A DNA stretch of 64,000 nt from Hahella sp. HN01 (GCF_018986435.1 NZ_JAHMIN010000001.1:53924-117923), one strand, 5' to 3'; shown: positions 28,904-38,523, numbered from the stretch's first letter. Made by a program: numbers and translations. The notes: generated from the sequence alone by a model not told the origin.

Positions 28904-29722
28904 TTACGAGAATATCTTCTGCCGCGTTTCGTGCTTGGATTGCGCGATAGCGGACAGCTTGGATCTCACGTCGTCCATGATTTCTTTCATGGTCTGAATG
29001 AAATCCTTGGCTTCGTCGATATTCGCCGAATGCTTCTCGGATTCAGCTTCGTATTGCTTCTGCTCTTCCTGATCCTGCTTGGACTGGTAGGTCAACGGAG
29101 CAGAAATGACTGTACCGAATCCACCTGCGAACTGAGAGGCTGTTTGCCCCAGGCTGGTCAGGTTCTGCGTCTCCTGGATCTTCAACTGAAACTGCCCTGA
29201 ATCAAGTTCCTTATTTTTCGTCAACGCCTTAATCTCACTCGTCGACTTCATCGATTGCAGTGAGAACTTAAAAGAAGCGGCGCCGCCTGCGATCTGAAAG
29301 GCGCCCTGCACCAGCGACGCCGCCATCTCTTTACTCGCGGAGTCACGCAGTTCCTCGGCCGCGTTTTTGAGCGACTGCCACTTCTGCTGATACTCACCGT
29401 GACGAATGTCACGGGCGCCTTTTTTCTGTGTCTGCGCCAGTTCATGAATCAAGCTCATGATGGCGAAGATATCCACTTCCAGGGTCGCTTTAGCATCCAA
29501 CAACTTCCCGTCAAACTGCTTGCTTGGGGTTCCTGCTTTGCTGTCAGGGCTATCCAATTGCGGTTGGTAGGTCTTGAAACTGAAACGCATCAACGGCACG
29601 TCATGCTTACCGTCGCTGAGCACCAGAGAAGCTTCCTGCTTGGGGCCCTTGACCGGTGCGGAGCCCTCCATCTCAATAGTAAAAGTGAATGTATTCGCTT
29701 CGTTTACGGAATTAACACTCAT
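28904..29722 (-). CDS. sctB: T3SS minor translocator, SctB (YopD/IpaC-like)
   Basis: The 272-residue protein has one central weakly hydrophobic helix (about 133-155, AASLVQGAFQIAGGAA), a coiled coil at 215-240 and a C-terminal amphipathic helix (MKEIMDDVRSKLSAIAQ). This is the layout of YopD/EspB/SseD-type translocators, which insert with SctE into the host membrane to form the pore. It is last in a minus-strand operon after the LcrH-like chaperone and SctE genes, the usual order. Sequence in this family is poorly conserved; the call rests mainly on position and architecture. Confidence 0.75.
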   Translation of the reverse strand: MSVNSVNEANTFTFTIEMEGSAPVKGPKQEASLVLSDGKHDVPLMRFSFKTYQPQLDSPDSKAGTPSKQFDGKLLDAKATLEVDIFAIMSLIHELAQTQKKGARDIRHGEYQQKWQSLKNAAEELRDSASKEMAASLVQGAFQIAGGAASFKFSLQSMKSTSEIKALTKNKELDSGQFQLKIQETQNLTSLGQTASQFAGGFGTVISAPLTYQSKQDQEEQKQYEAESEKHSANIDEAKDFIQTMKEIMDDVRSKLSAIAQSKHETRQKIFS

Positions 29723-29733
29723 AAAAAAGTCTC

Positions 29734-30744
29734 CTATACCATATTCCTGCTGATCTGCATGCGAGTACTGTGGTCGTTCCCCATGATCTGCAGGATGCGA
29801 CTGACGCCCTCATTCAGTTTGGCGATGACTTCTTTCAAGCGATCCTGCTCCGCCTCCATGGCGGCCTGCAGCTTGGCTAACTCCTTCTTCATGTCCATTT
29901 GATTGGCCCGGGCATCGGTCGCCTGCTTCTTGTATACACCAGTGGTTATCTGAGACGCTCCGCCGCCAACAGAGGCTACTCCACCAGTGAACGCAGCGAT
30001 ATTTCCCACTTTCGCCGCAGCCAACTGAATCTTTTGCACCTGCGACGTCGAAGAGGCCAACTTGGAGATTATGCTTGACCCTGCTTTGGAGGCGGACGCC
30101 ATACTGGCGCCAACGCAGACAGCGACCATTACAGCCGCGGTGACGACGCCAGCAACAATGTTGGCGACACTCTCGTCCATGCCCATGGCCTGCAACCCCT
30201 TGGCTATACCCTTGGTCATCGCGCCCATCAGACTGTGACCGGTGGCCGCACCCACCATTGAATCCGCCGCCAGCGCCAACATGACTGCGCCTGCAACCAC
30301 CCCCACAGCGGTAACAGCCATTACAACTGCAGCGATACTAGCTATCCATCCGAAAATCTTGCCGAACAAACCGCCTTTTTTGGCTTTCTCGCCGGCTTCG
30401 ATGGACTTCTGAATTTGCTCCTTCATATCCGCATGCTTTTGATCTTGCTTGGTCCGGTTCAGCTCAATATCCTGTTGGGAGGCCGCGATCTGCTCGTTAC
30501 TGGATTTGGACTTGATCGTTAATAACAAAGCCACCAGTTCATCGGAAGAGAGGAGTGTCGGCGGCGCCAGGTCTGCCGCAAAGGACTTGCCTAATGCATT
30601 TGGCGCGGGACCGGTCTTGGATTCCAGAACATTCAGTGAAACCGGAAGCGGACCGAGCTTTTTCTGCCCTGAGAGTTGAACATCCTGATTATCTGGGTTT
30701 CCAACCGGATAATTGAACTGTTGATTGTCACCCACCTTTACCAT
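29734..30744 (-). CDS. sctE: T3SS major translocator, SctE (YopB/IpaB-like)
   Basis: This 336-residue protein from the ATG at 30744 (MVKVGDN) has a coiled coil (88-122) and a basic KKGGLFGKIFGW lead into the first transmembrane helix (133-160). A second helix (193-217) and C-terminal coiled coils (275-320) follow: the two-helix hairpin of YopB, IpaB and SseC. A longer frame extends 36 codons upstream, but that part overlaps the chaperone gene. The chosen start overlaps the chaperone stop by 17 bases, typical of translational coupling in lcrGVH-yopBD operons. Confidence 0.87.
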   Translation of the reverse strand: MVKVGDNQQFNYPVGNPDNQDVQLSGQKKLGPLPVSLNVLESKTGPAPNALGKSFAADLAPPTLLSSDELVALLLTIKSKSSNEQIAASQQDIELNRTKQDQKHADMKEQIQKSIEAGEKAKKGGLFGKIFGWIASIAAVVMAVTAVGVVAGAVMLALAADSMVGAATGHSLMGAMTKGIAKGLQAMGMDESVANIVAGVVTAAVMVAVCVGASMASASKAGSSIISKLASSTSQVQKIQLAAAKVGNIAAFTGGVASVGGGASQITTGVYKKQATDARANQMDMKKELAKLQAAMEAEQDRLKEVIAKLNEGVSRILQIMGNDHSTRMQISRNMV

Positions 30745-31246
30745 TGGCCAGGCCCTCCCTTTTCTGTTGCAGTACCGAGCGTAAAAGCTCAGCCTTGGCG
30801 CGCACCTGGGAGTATTGCTCCTTATCGCCCGCCCAATGCAACGCTGCTTCAATACCGCTTTCCGCCTTCTCCAGATCGTTCAAAGCCAGATAACAAAACG
30901 CCGCATGCATAGGGGGATGAGGATTCTCTACATCCAGAATGGCCATGTATGAATACGCCTGCACCGCCTCCTCATACTTCTGCTGTTGTTGCAGACAGGC
31001 GCCCAACCCCATCCAGAACCGCTTGTCTAAATGCCCATACAGGCACAGGAAACGGAACAGCTTTTCCGACTCCCCGTTGCGATTCTGTCGATACAAGTTG
31101 TACGCCACCGTGTAGACCGCCTCCAACTCATTGTCAGTGATCCCCTTGATCTCGCCCAAGGTTGCGCGACCATGCACCACCGACTCCAAGAGCGCCTCAA
31201 AGCGGGCGTCGGCGTCCGGTTGTATTGCTTGTGCTGATTCAGCCAC
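30728..31246 (-). CDS. sycD: T3SS class II translocator chaperone (LcrH/SycD/SicA-like)
   Basis: The 172-residue all-helical TPR protein has the family hallmarks: a YNLYRQNRNGESEKLFRFLCLYGHLDKRFWMGLGACLQ run (first tetratricopeptides) and YSYMAILDVENPHPPMHAAFCYLALND, with the conserved P-x-P-x-x-H. It binds the translocators SctE and SctB in the cytosol before secretion and may act as a regulatory cofactor, as in Yersinia and Shigella. It sits between the filament-like protein and SctE genes. Confidence 0.93.
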   Translation of the reverse strand: MAESAQAIQPDADARFEALLESVVHGRATLGEIKGITDNELEAVYTVAYNLYRQNRNGESEKLFRFLCLYGHLDKRFWMGLGACLQQQQKYEEAVQAYSYMAILDVENPHPPMHAAFCYLALNDLEKAESGIEAALHWAGDKEQYSQVRAKAELLRSVLQQKREGLANGKGG

Positions 31247-31299
31247 GAAATATCTCCTTTACTGATTAAGTTCTGTGAGTTCAGTACACACTCAGGCCA

Positions 31300-31839
31300 T
31301 CAGTTGATCTTATTGATGGTCGCCATGATGGTGTCGTGCTCTTTCTTCTGGATGTTGGTCATCAACTGATAAGCCTGTTGCTGCTTATTGATCAGGCCCT
31401 GCAGGCGAATCATTTCCATCTGAGAGTCGTTGTTGAACCCATCCCGCTTTTGTTTCAGGTCTTCCGCAAAAGAGTTGAGCTGCGCTTTGGTAACCTCTTT
31501 ACCGGGTACATCAACTCCCTTCGCTTTAAGTTCCGTCACCATCTCGTCCGACAAGGTGACCTTGCTGTCGTCTTTCTCTAGCTTCGCTGCTTCAGTATTC
31601 ACCTTGGAAATGGTGCTTCCATAATCCTTAATCTTGCTATTAATACTCTGCATCCGCTCGCTTTGGGATTTAACCTGTTCATCAAGCAAAGCAACACGCT
31701 CTTCCGACAACAGCATGATTCGAGTAAACGGGTCCATGTTGGCGTCGTCGAATTTAGACGCATTCTTAGGATCGCCAGTAGGCGTAGTGGTCTCGTATGG
31801 ATTGTAGGGTTGGTTGCCGGTTACAGGAGGTGTACTCAT
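31300..31839 (-). CDS. T3SS hydrophilic translocator / filament-tip protein candidate (SctA-like)
   Basis: The 179-residue hydrophilic protein has a Pro/Thr/Asn-rich N-terminus typical of a secretion signal. A coiled coil lies at about 45-95, and a C-terminal amphipathic helix at 140-178 (QMEMIRLQGLINKQQQAYQLMTN) resembles the polymerising helix of EspA/SseB/Bsp22 filament or needle-tip proteins. It lies just before the LcrH-type chaperone and translocator genes, where tip or filament proteins are encoded. LcrV-type globular domains are not visible, so a filament role is favoured; certainty is moderate. Confidence 0.65.
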   Translation of the reverse strand: MSTPPVTGNQPYNPYETTTPTGDPKNASKFDDANMDPFTRIMLLSEERVALLDEQVKSQSERMQSINSKIKDYGSTISKVNTEAAKLEKDDSKVTLSDEMVTELKAKGVDVPGKEVTKAQLNSFAEDLKQKRDGFNNDSQMEMIRLQGLINKQQQAYQLMTNIQKKEHDTIMATINKIN

Positions 31840-31884
31840 CTCAATTTCCTCGTATTAAATAGGTAAGACCGAAAAAGCTAAGAG

Positions 31885-32184
31885 CTAAATCGCCAGATAA
31901 TTACGGTTGGAGTTTTTGCGTTTGATAGGAGTGGTTGTACGGCTACCGGTCTTCATGATATCGGTGATTTCATCCCGCCATTCCTGCAGTTGCTCCATTC
32001 CCTGCTGCTTGAACCCTTCGGAAGCCAATGGGTGATTCAATATCTTCTGAGCGCTGCCTCGGGGAATTCCCAGGGATTGAAACAACTTATCTCCCTGCTC
32101 ACGCATATTTTCCGCTTTACGGATCAACGCTTCGGACTCCGCCAGCGTTTTCTCCACCTCTACATCCATAAATGTCTGGCTCAT
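31885..32184 (-). CDS. Small coiled-coil protein heading the translocator operon
   Basis: The 99-residue, charged, helical protein has MDVEVEKTLAESEALIRKAENMREQG at its N-terminus and a basic tail. It is the first gene of the translocator operon, 45 bases upstream of the filament-like gene. Small coiled-coil proteins in this position often act as chaperones of the filament or tip subunit (CesA/CesAB, LcrG roles). No sequence similarity is claimed; the function is inferred from position. Confidence 0.6.
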   Translation of the reverse strand: MSQTFMDVEVEKTLAESEALIRKAENMREQGDKLFQSLGIPRGSAQKILNHPLASEGFKQQGMEQLQEWRDEITDIMKTGSRTTTPIKRKNSNRNYLAI

Positions 32185-32383
32185 AGCTTTAACCTCACTT
32201 TGATTTAGTCATGAATAACCCTCTCGCCACACCGCTTGGGGATCACCGTCGCGACTAAGGGAGAGGATCATTAGTTGAGTAACGGAAAGACGCAAAAAGT
32301 CGCTGTTTTTGGGAATATTAGCGTCTAAATTGGGATTTGCGACGCTGCTTGGGCCAGGTAGGTAGAGGTCAAAGCGGAATGAT

Positions 32384-32422
32384 AAAGAAAGAAAAAGAGC
32401 GATGGAGACTATCCACCGCTCT
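32384..32422 (-). terminator. Rho-independent terminator after sctV
   Basis: On the minus strand a stem AGAGCGGTGGA / TCCATCGCTCT (one mismatch, 6-base loop) is followed by a T-rich run (TTTTTCTTTC). It ends the sctW-sctV operon before the translocator operon promoter. Confidence 0.85.
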
Positions 32423-32443
32423 CGGTATTTAGCTAGTTGAGGA

Positions 32444-34516
32444 TTACAGGCAAATACGGCTGATCGGCTGCACCGTGATGTCCTGGGTGAGTTCTTGATA
32501 GGACAGCACGCACAGCTCGAAGAAATCGCGTTCGATCATCTTTCTGACATAACGGCGGATATCCATGGATACCAGCAACACCGGCTTATGCGGTAATGCG
32601 TCCAGGTCCCCTACTTCCCGATGCAGCTCATTGATGAAATTCTGCGTGGTGTCCGGGTCGAGGGCCAGATAAGCGCCGGAAGAGGTCTGCCTGATGCCGC
32701 CGCGAATAGACTCTTCCAGATCCTGATCCAGCATATAGGCAGGCAAGACATTCTGGCCATTGCAGAATTTATAGCTGATATAACGGCTCAGACTCTTGCG
32801 TACGTATTCCGTCAGCAGCACCGTGTCTTTTTCCTTTTGGCCCCACTCCACCAGCGCTTCCATAATGGCGCGCAAGTTTCGGATGGAGATATCTTCGGAC
32901 ACCAGCCGCTGCAGGATCTCCGCAATGCGCTGAATCGGCACGACACGCTGCACTTCTTTCACCAGATCGCCATATTGCCCTTCCATCTGATCCAACAGAT
33001 AACGGCACTCCTGCAAACCGATAAACTCGCTGGCGTAACGCTTCAGAATAAAAGACAGGTGGTAAATCAACAGTCGCGGCGCATCCAGGTATTCAATGCC
33101 GGCGTTTTCCATGGCGGGCGCATGAGTCTTCTCCACCCAATAAGGGTTGGCGGACATCGCCAGCTCGCCCTGTTGATGAGGGATGCCAAGGATGTCCAAC
33201 TGCTCCTGGTCTTGCAGCACCACGACTTTATCCGCTGGTAATCGCCCCTGCGCCACAGGCACTTCGTGCATCAGAATGGTGTAATCGCCATCTTTCATGC
33301 TTTCGTTGAAGCGCAGGTGAATGCCGGGAAACGGGACGCCAAGATCCAGATACAGGGCGCGCCTCACTCGGTATAGCTCAGCGTTCAGCTCAGAGGGTTT
33401 CAGCATTTGCTGGCAGGACGCCGCGACGTCCAGCAACAGGGGCACCGTCGGAGAAAAGTCATCCTTCTCTGGCGTCTTGCTCTGAGTTCGGGTCTGCCCC
33501 GCCGCGGCCATGGCGGGGATATCGTCATCGTCTGTCTCGGAGCGTTTGGATTTGCGGCTCATGATGAACCCCACAGAACTGATCAGCCCCGCCAGCACCA
33601 GGAACGTCATGGTGGGGAAGCCGGGGATCATGGCGAAGCCCAGCAGCAAGGCGCCGCCGATAAATAACGCCTTCGGTTGCGCGCCGATCTGTCCGCCGAT
33701 ATCGCGCCCCAGGTTTTCCGACTCATCCGTAGAGACGCGGGTGACGATAAAGCCGGCGGTGATCGAGATAAACAAAGCGGGAATCTGCGCCACCAGACCG
33801 TCGCCGATGGTCAACACCGAATAGATGGCGGCGGCGTCGCCGGCGCTCAGGCCGTTTTGCGTCACCCCAACCAGGATACCGCCGAGAATGTTAACCGCGG
33901 TGATGATCAAGCCCGCAATCGCGTCGCCTTTAACGAATTTCATGGCGCCGTCCATGGAACCGTATAGCTGGCTCTCCTTCTCCACTTTAGCGCGTCTGAT
34001 GCGCGCCTCGTCCATATCGATAACTCCGGCGCGCATGTCGCCGTCGATACTCATTTGTTTACCAGGCATGGAGTCCAGAGAGAAACGCGCGCTGACTTCC
34101 GCCACCCGCTCGGAGCCCTTGGTGATAACCAGGAACTGCACGATGGTCAAAATAAGGAAGATAACGCCGCCCACCACCAGATTGCCGCCGACGACAAAGT
34201 TACCGAAGGTGTAAACGATCTGCCCCGCATCCGCCTGCAGCAGAATCAAGCGTGTGGTGGTGATAGACAGCGCCAGCCGGAACATGGTCGTGATCAGCAA
34301 CATGGAAGGAAACACGGAGAAATCCAGCGGCGATTTGATATACAGCGCCAGCATCAGAAGTATCACCGATACCCCCATGTTGAGGGCGATCATCACATCC
34401 ACCAGCATGGTAGGCATGGGCAGGATCATCATAAAGATGATGCCCACCAGGAAAATCGCCAGCACCACGTCGTTGCGCTGGCTGAGCGCGCTCAGAACAG
34501 AAGCTCCTCTACTCAT
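32444..34516 (-). CDS. sctV: T3SS export gate protein SctV (YscV/LcrD)
   Basis: The 690-residue protein has eight transmembrane helices in the first ~320 residues, including the family block [22 protein letters not shown] and the FHIPEP-type cytosolic-loop region. A large cytosolic domain forms the nonameric substrate-docking ring. It is the last gene of the minus-strand sctW operon and overlaps sctY by four bases. The order X-Y-V matches the Yersinia virA operon. Confidence 0.97.
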   Translation of the reverse strand: MSRGASVLSALSQRNDVVLAIFLVGIIFMMILPMPTMLVDVMIALNMGVSVILLMLALYIKSPLDFSVFPSMLLITTMFRLALSITTTRLILLQADAGQIVYTFGNFVVGGNLVVGGVIFLILTIVQFLVITKGSERVAEVSARFSLDSMPGKQMSIDGDMRAGVIDMDEARIRRAKVEKESQLYGSMDGAMKFVKGDAIAGLIITAVNILGGILVGVTQNGLSAGDAAAIYSVLTIGDGLVAQIPALFISITAGFIVTRVSTDESENLGRDIGGQIGAQPKALFIGGALLLGFAMIPGFPTMTFLVLAGLISSVGFIMSRKSKRSETDDDDIPAMAAAGQTRTQSKTPEKDDFSPTVPLLLDVAASCQQMLKPSELNAELYRVRRALYLDLGVPFPGIHLRFNESMKDGDYTILMHEVPVAQGRLPADKVVVLQDQEQLDILGIPHQQGELAMSANPYWVEKTHAPAMENAGIEYLDAPRLLIYHLSFILKRYASEFIGLQECRYLLDQMEGQYGDLVKEVQRVVPIQRIAEILQRLVSEDISIRNLRAIMEALVEWGQKEKDTVLLTEYVRKSLSRYISYKFCNGQNVLPAYMLDQDLEESIRGGIRQTSSGAYLALDPDTTQNFINELHREVGDLDALPHKPVLLVSMDIRRYVRKMIERDFFELCVLSYQELTQDITVQPISRICL

Positions 34517-34869
34517 ACGAAAGAGTTCCTTGTTAGTTGATGATATTTCTTCAGGCTTTTACGCGCTTCCTCCGGACGCTCCAGCGCCCATAGCGCGTGA
34601 CTGCGTATCAATAGAAACGGCGCGGTCTCCTGTTTCACGCCCAGCTCCCGCAGGCTACGGTCGCTCAGAGTCAACGCATCTTTATAACGCGCCGCCTTAA
34701 GGCAGGCGAAAGCAAGTCCGCGCGTCACATAGGCGTCCTCAGGACAAAGTTTGGCGGTAGCCTGCAACAGGGTCAGCGCCTTTTTGTGATGATTCTGCTG
34801 GAGATACACGAACGCCAGCGCCAACAGCCATTCACGGTTGGCAGGACTGAGGGAGAGTGGCTCGCTCAT
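34513..34869 (-). CDS. sctY: T3SS chaperone SctY (YscY)
   Basis: The 118-residue protein is built of two to three tetratricopeptide helices ([39 protein letters not shown]). It matches YscY in size and position. YscY binds YscX and the export gate SctV to allow early substrate secretion. The start lies four bases after the SctX stop, and the end overlaps sctV by four bases. Confidence 0.9.
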   Translation of the reverse strand: MSEPLSLSPANREWLLALAFVYLQQNHHKKALTLLQATAKLCPEDAYVTRGLAFACLKAARYKDALTLSDRSLRELGVKQETAPFLLIRSHALWALERPEEARKSLKKYHQLTRNSFV

Positions 34870-34873
34870 CCGT

Positions 34874-35251
34874 CTAGGCCTCGATTAATGCATTGCGATA
34901 CTGGTTGAGGTAACGGATATCGTCCTGATTATCCCGCAAGATCTTCTCCGCCTTGCTGAACAACTCACGATCCTCCGGGGACTGCTGCGCCAGCTTTTGG
35001 AACAGCCCGCGCACTTCCCCGTACTGACGTTCAAAGTCCACTGGCGACAACAGGCTTTCCGAGCTGACCCGGGGGCGGATGAATGAATCCAATAAAGAGG
35101 ATTCCTCCCCTTTGCTGTACAACTGGCGCAGATGCGACACCACCTGACCGCCGGCGGGGGTGAATTTCTTATGCGACGGCAGCTGACGTTCGTCCGCTGC
35201 GTTGTAAAGAGAAAGCCCTTCAATATTGGAGCGCAAAGAGATGTTGGTCAT
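34874..35251 (-). CDS. sctX: T3SS secreted early substrate SctX (YscX)
   Basis: The 125-residue protein ends with the very characteristic D-x-RYLNQYRNALIEA motif of YscX. The central FIRPRV and KLAQQSPEDRELFSKAE segments also fit. YscX is a secreted protein needed for needle assembly and is found only in Ysc-type systems. It overlaps the preceding STAS-like gene by four bases. Confidence 0.93.
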   Translation of the reverse strand: MTNISLRSNIEGLSLYNAADERQLPSHKKFTPAGGQVVSHLRQLYSKGEESSLLDSFIRPRVSSESLLSPVDFERQYGEVRGLFQKLAQQSPEDRELFSKAEKILRDNQDDIRYLNQYRNALIEA

Positions 35252-35544
35252 GCGACAGCCTCCTCGTCCGTCCCGTTTTTAAACCAGTGGTCGAGCCCGG
35301 TCAGTCTGAGCGCCTCCAGCAGATTTTCCTGCGCGTCGATCACCCGCCATTGAGGCGGCCCGTAGGGCGCCAGGTGGGCGATGTTCAGCAGCAGCGTCAG
35401 CACCCGGGTGGAAGGATGCGGCGTCTCATCACAGCGGATAAGCACCCGCTCTTCGCCCTGCTCCGCCAACTCGCGGCAGCGCATCAGAAACGCTTTCTCC
35501 GCTTCTGGGCGCAGGGGCCAGGGCATACTCAGAATGACATCCAT
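35248..35544 (-). CDS. STAS-domain-like protein inside the T3SS operon
   Basis: The 98-residue protein carries a C-terminal half (VIDAQENLLEALRLTGLDHWF, then an acidic tail) that matches the last strand-helix of STAS/anti-sigma-antagonist domains. A TPHPSTRVLTLLL segment lies where these proteins carry the phosphorylatable Ser/Thr. The classical DSSG is not exact. It overlaps the SycN-like gene by one base and SctX by four, so it is part of the apparatus operon. The Yersinia operon has no gene here. In Bordetella, BtrV (STAS) regulates T3SS with sigma BtrS; a similar role is plausible. The STAS assignment is by eye only. Confidence 0.55.
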   Translation of the reverse strand: MDVILSMPWPLRPEAEKAFLMRCRELAEQGEERVLIRCDETPHPSTRVLTLLLNIAHLAPYGPPQWRVIDAQENLLEALRLTGLDHWFKNGTDEEAVA

Positions 35545-35921
35545 CAGAGATTACCCAGTTTGCCGGTCAGTTCCTGATAGCGATAACGCAGTCGGCGGAT
35601 AGCGCCGTCCAGGAAGTCAATGGACGCCTCGGAGACACTAATGCAAATCGTCATCACCAGACGTCTTTCCCCCATCAGACCAGGCTGGATCTGATAATCC
35701 GTGGACGTTTGGTAGTGGGTCAGTTGCAACAGCTTTTCGGCGACTTCCTCCACTTCAAACTCCGGTAATTCATAACTGAGCGACACCGCCAGGCAATCGT
35801 CGCGCTGGTCCAGGGTGATGCGCTCGCCGGTTTCGTAGCTCAGTGCGGTGACGCCTTCTCCCACGCCATTGACGCCCATGCTGCGACCATAGGCGTTCAA
35901 CATGTTGTGAATCGCATTCAT
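35544..35921 (-). CDS. T3SS chaperone, SycN-like
   Basis: The 125-residue acidic protein has the alpha/beta pattern of class I chaperones (MLNAYGRSMGV; LAVSLSYELPE; LVMTICISVSEASIDFLDGAIRRL). It is positioned between SctW and SctX exactly where sycN lies in the Yersinia virA operon. SycN pairs with YscB to bind the gatekeeper YopN/SctW; a YscB-like gene is present at 55439-55885. The identification relies strongly on gene order. Confidence 0.75.
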   Translation of the reverse strand: MNAIHNMLNAYGRSMGVNGVGEGVTALSYETGERITLDQRDDCLAVSLSYELPEFEVEEVAEKLLQLTHYQTSTDYQIQPGLMGERRLVMTICISVSEASIDFLDGAIRRLRYRYQELTGKLGNL

Positions 35922-35964
35922 TATGTCGACTTACTCCTGTTCTGAATTGATCGTCGCCCCGCTC

Positions 35965-37125
35965 TCATTCTTCCTGCTCCTTGATAAACAGCTGCTCAAG
36001 GGCTTCTCTAGAAACGCCCAGCAGGCGTTCCCGGTCGGAGGGGTCGTTGTAGGTTTTTTCGGGAATTTCGCGAAACACTGTGTCCACTTCCCGTAACAGG
36101 TAGATCTGGTTTTCAATGCCCTGCACATTCATTTCCATCGGAATGGAAGCAATCTGGGACGGCTGCACCCAGTCCATGTCCTTGATGTCCAGCACTTTGC
36201 CCATCAGGTCCTGGCCGTCTTTGCAGTCACGCTGCTCGTAGATATCGCGCATGGTTCCCATGATGTCGCAGCATTGCTCATGCACGCCGCCCAGCAGCTT
36301 GAGCGCATACATGTCGTCCATGATGGCCTTGAGGCGCGACGGTTCAATGGACGGCCCCTGCGCGTTGTAATCGGCGCCCAGGGCTTTCATCAGGAACTTG
36401 CGCACGGTTTCAAAAGGACGCCCTTTATGGCGCTCGACAATGGTTCGATAGGTCTGAGTAATGCCGCCGTAGTTCAGCACTGCATCGCGATAGGCGTCCC
36501 GCAACATCTGGACGTCCGTCTTCAAACGATCGGCGAACTCAGAAGCGGTCAGCGATACGTTCAGTCCCGCCCGCACCGATTCGCCTTTGGTGTTCATCAG
36601 TTCCGTGGCGGCGTTTTGAATCAGCTTCAACTGCTCCGTTTTATCCGCTCCGCCGGCCTTGGCCTCTTTCTCCAGCACCTGCAAGGCCACGAATTGCAAT
36701 GTCGGATCTTTGGAGAATTCCTCCAACCGTCGCATCAATTGCTGAGGGGTGGAAGGAAAGTTACTGGCCATGCGCTCAATGAGCACTTTCATTTTGACGT
36801 TCTTCAGCAAGTCGGGAACCTGATCCATCATCTCCCGAATTTTCTCGATCAGGATCTGCTGAGTGTTCTCTTTCTTGCCGGTGGACATTTCCCGCCGCGC
36901 CAACGTTTTCTCCGCTCGCTCCTTGAACAGAAGGGACACTTCCTCTTTGGCGTCTTCCAGTAAAGAGGACGCGCTCTGTTTCACCTGCACATTTTCCCCG
37001 TGCAGCTTGCCCTGTCGGGTAACCGCTTCATTCGTGGACATCGACCCGCTCTGCAGAACAGGCGCGCTGGTCCGGTTGACGATTTGCTCACTCAAGTTTG
37101 CGATCTCCGGCAATTGAACATGCAA
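35965..37125 (-). CDS. sctW: T3SS gatekeeper SctW (YopN-TyeA fusion, MxiC/InvE type)
   Basis: The ~386-residue protein has a secreted-type N-terminus, a HrpJ/YopN domain (about 60-290), and a C-terminal TyeA-like domain (LMGKVLDIKDMDWVQPSQI) fused in one chain. It plugs the export gate until host contact. The start is unclear. The frame is open to a GTG at 37146, but AAGGAG at 37130-37135 lies just before a TTG at 37125, which I chose. An ATG (37121) at ideal spacing from the same AAGGAG is out of frame and opens a 9-residue minicistron. The SycN-like and YscB-like chaperone genes in this window are its likely partners. Confidence 0.88.
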   Translation of the reverse strand: MHVQLPEIANLSEQIVNRTSAPVLQSGSMSTNEAVTRQGKLHGENVQVKQSASSLLEDAKEEVSLLFKERAEKTLARREMSTGKKENTQQILIEKIREMMDQVPDLLKNVKMKVLIERMASNFPSTPQQLMRRLEEFSKDPTLQFVALQVLEKEAKAGGADKTEQLKLIQNAATELMNTKGESVRAGLNVSLTASEFADRLKTDVQMLRDAYRDAVLNYGGITQTYRTIVERHKGRPFETVRKFLMKALGADYNAQGPSIEPSRLKAIMDDMYALKLLGGVHEQCCDIMGTMRDIYEQRDCKDGQDLMGKVLDIKDMDWVQPSQIASIPMEMNVQGIENQIYLLREVDTVFREIPEKTYNDPSDRERLLGVSREALEQLFIKEQEE

Positions 37126-37200
37126 CTTTCTCCTTGTTGGTAACACCCATAAGAAGAAAGTTTTTCTGCGAAAGTTAATTTCCGCTTACAGGAGTCAAAC
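37126..37200. promoter_or_regulatory. Short divergent control region between sctW and sctN operons
   Basis: Only about 75 bases separate the divergent sctW and sctN starts. Two direct GAAAGTT copies (37156-37162 and 37170-37176, 14 bases apart) and one inverted copy (AACTTTC, 37124-37130) lie here. The inverted copy overlaps the sctW ribosome-binding site. AGGAG seven bases before the sctN GTG sets its start. Clear sigma-70 boxes are not seen. Confidence 0.5.
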
Positions 37201-38520
37201 GTGAGCCAGTTGAGCCATGTGTTATCAGACCTGCGCTCGGCCATCGCCGAGGTGCAACCGGTCGGCCTGCGCGGCCGGGTGACCAACGTGGTCGGCACCA
37301 TCATTCGGGCGATCGTTCCCGGCGCGCAAATTGGCGAGCTTTGCTATCTGGAGTCCGAAGGTGCCCCGAGATTGCTCGCCGAAGTGGTGGGGTTTCAGGA
37401 AAAAGAAGCTCTGCTGACGCCTATGGGGGACATGCTGGGCATATCCACCGCTACAGAGGTGATCACCACAGGACAATCCCATCACATCGCCGTCGGCACT
37501 CATCTGCTGGGACGCGTGCTGGACGGCATGGGCAATCCGATGGACGGTAAAAACGCGGATTTTCCGTCAGACCTGCAGCATTATCCGGTCTACGCCGATG
37601 CGCCGTCTCCCATGATGCGCCGCATGATCAGCGAACCGCTCAGTCTCGGCGTGCGCGCCCTGGACGGCTTGCTCACCTGCGGCGAAGGCCAGCGGATGGG
37701 CGTATTCGCCGCCGCCGGCGGTGGTAAGAGTACGTTGCTGTCCATGCTGGTCATGGGGGCGGATGTGGACGTCATCGTTATCGCCCTGATCGGGGAACGG
37801 GGCCGCGAGGTGCGGGAGTTCATCGAGCATAACCTGGGTCCGGAGGGCCTGGCCCGTTCAGTGTTGGTGATCTCCACATCGGACCGCCCGTCCATGGAGC
37901 GCGCCAAAGCCGCGTATGTGGCCACTACCATCGCCGAATATTTCCGCGACCAGGGCCAGAGAGTGTTGTTGCTGATGGATTCAGTCACGCGTTTCGCCCG
38001 GGCGCAACGGGAAATCGGTCTCGCGGCGGGCGAACCGCCCACCCGACGCGGCTTCCCGCCTTCCGTCTTCGCCACCCTGCCCAAGCTGTTGGAACGGGTG
38101 GGCTTCAACGATAAAGGCTCCATTACCGCGCTCTACACCGTGCTGGTGGAAGGGGATGACATGTCCGAACCCATCGCCGACGAGGTGCGCTCCATTCTCG
38201 ACGGCCACATTGTGCTCTCACGCAAACTGGCCGCCGCCAACCACTATCCCGCTATCGACGTGCTCGCCAGCACCAGCCGGGTAATGACCGCCATCACCAG
38301 CCCGGAGCACCGTCAGGCGGCGGGCAAGATGCGCGAGCTGATGGCCAAGTACGTGGATGTGGAGCTGCTGGTGAAGATCGGTGAATACCAGCGCGGCAGC
38401 GATCCGCTGGCGGACGAGGCCATCGCCAAGATCGATCGTATCCGCGGCTTTCTGAAACAGCCGACGGATGAGAAGTGCGACTTCCAAACCACGCTGAGCG
38501 CTCTGGCGCAGACGGTGTAA
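37201..38520 (+). CDS. sctN: T3SS ATPase SctN (YscN)
   Basis: The 439-residue F1-type ATPase has Walker A AAGGGKST (171-178), Walker B LLLMD (D260), and the family block [10 protein letters not shown] with [14 protein letters not shown]. It detaches chaperones and unfolds substrates at the sorting platform. The GTG start at 37201 has AGGAG upstream. It is the first gene of the plus-strand sctN-O-P-Q-R-S-T-U operon, divergent from sctW. Confidence 0.97.
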   Translation: MSQLSHVLSDLRSAIAEVQPVGLRGRVTNVVGTIIRAIVPGAQIGELCYLESEGAPRLLAEVVGFQEKEALLTPMGDMLGISTATEVITTGQSHHIAVGTHLLGRVLDGMGNPMDGKNADFPSDLQHYPVYADAPSPMMRRMISEPLSLGVRALDGLLTCGEGQRMGVFAAAGGGKSTLLSMLVMGADVDVIVIALIGERGREVREFIEHNLGPEGLARSVLVISTSDRPSMERAKAAYVATTIAEYFRDQGQRVLLLMDSVTRFARAQREIGLAAGEPPTRRGFPPSVFATLPKLLERVGFNDKGSITALYTVLVEGDDMSEPIADEVRSILDGHIVLSRKLAAANHYPAIDVLASTSRVMTAITSPEHRQAAGKMRELMAKYVDVELLVKIGEYQRGSDPLADEAIAKIDRIRGFLKQPTDEKCDFQTTLSALAQTV

Positions 38521-38523
38521 ACC

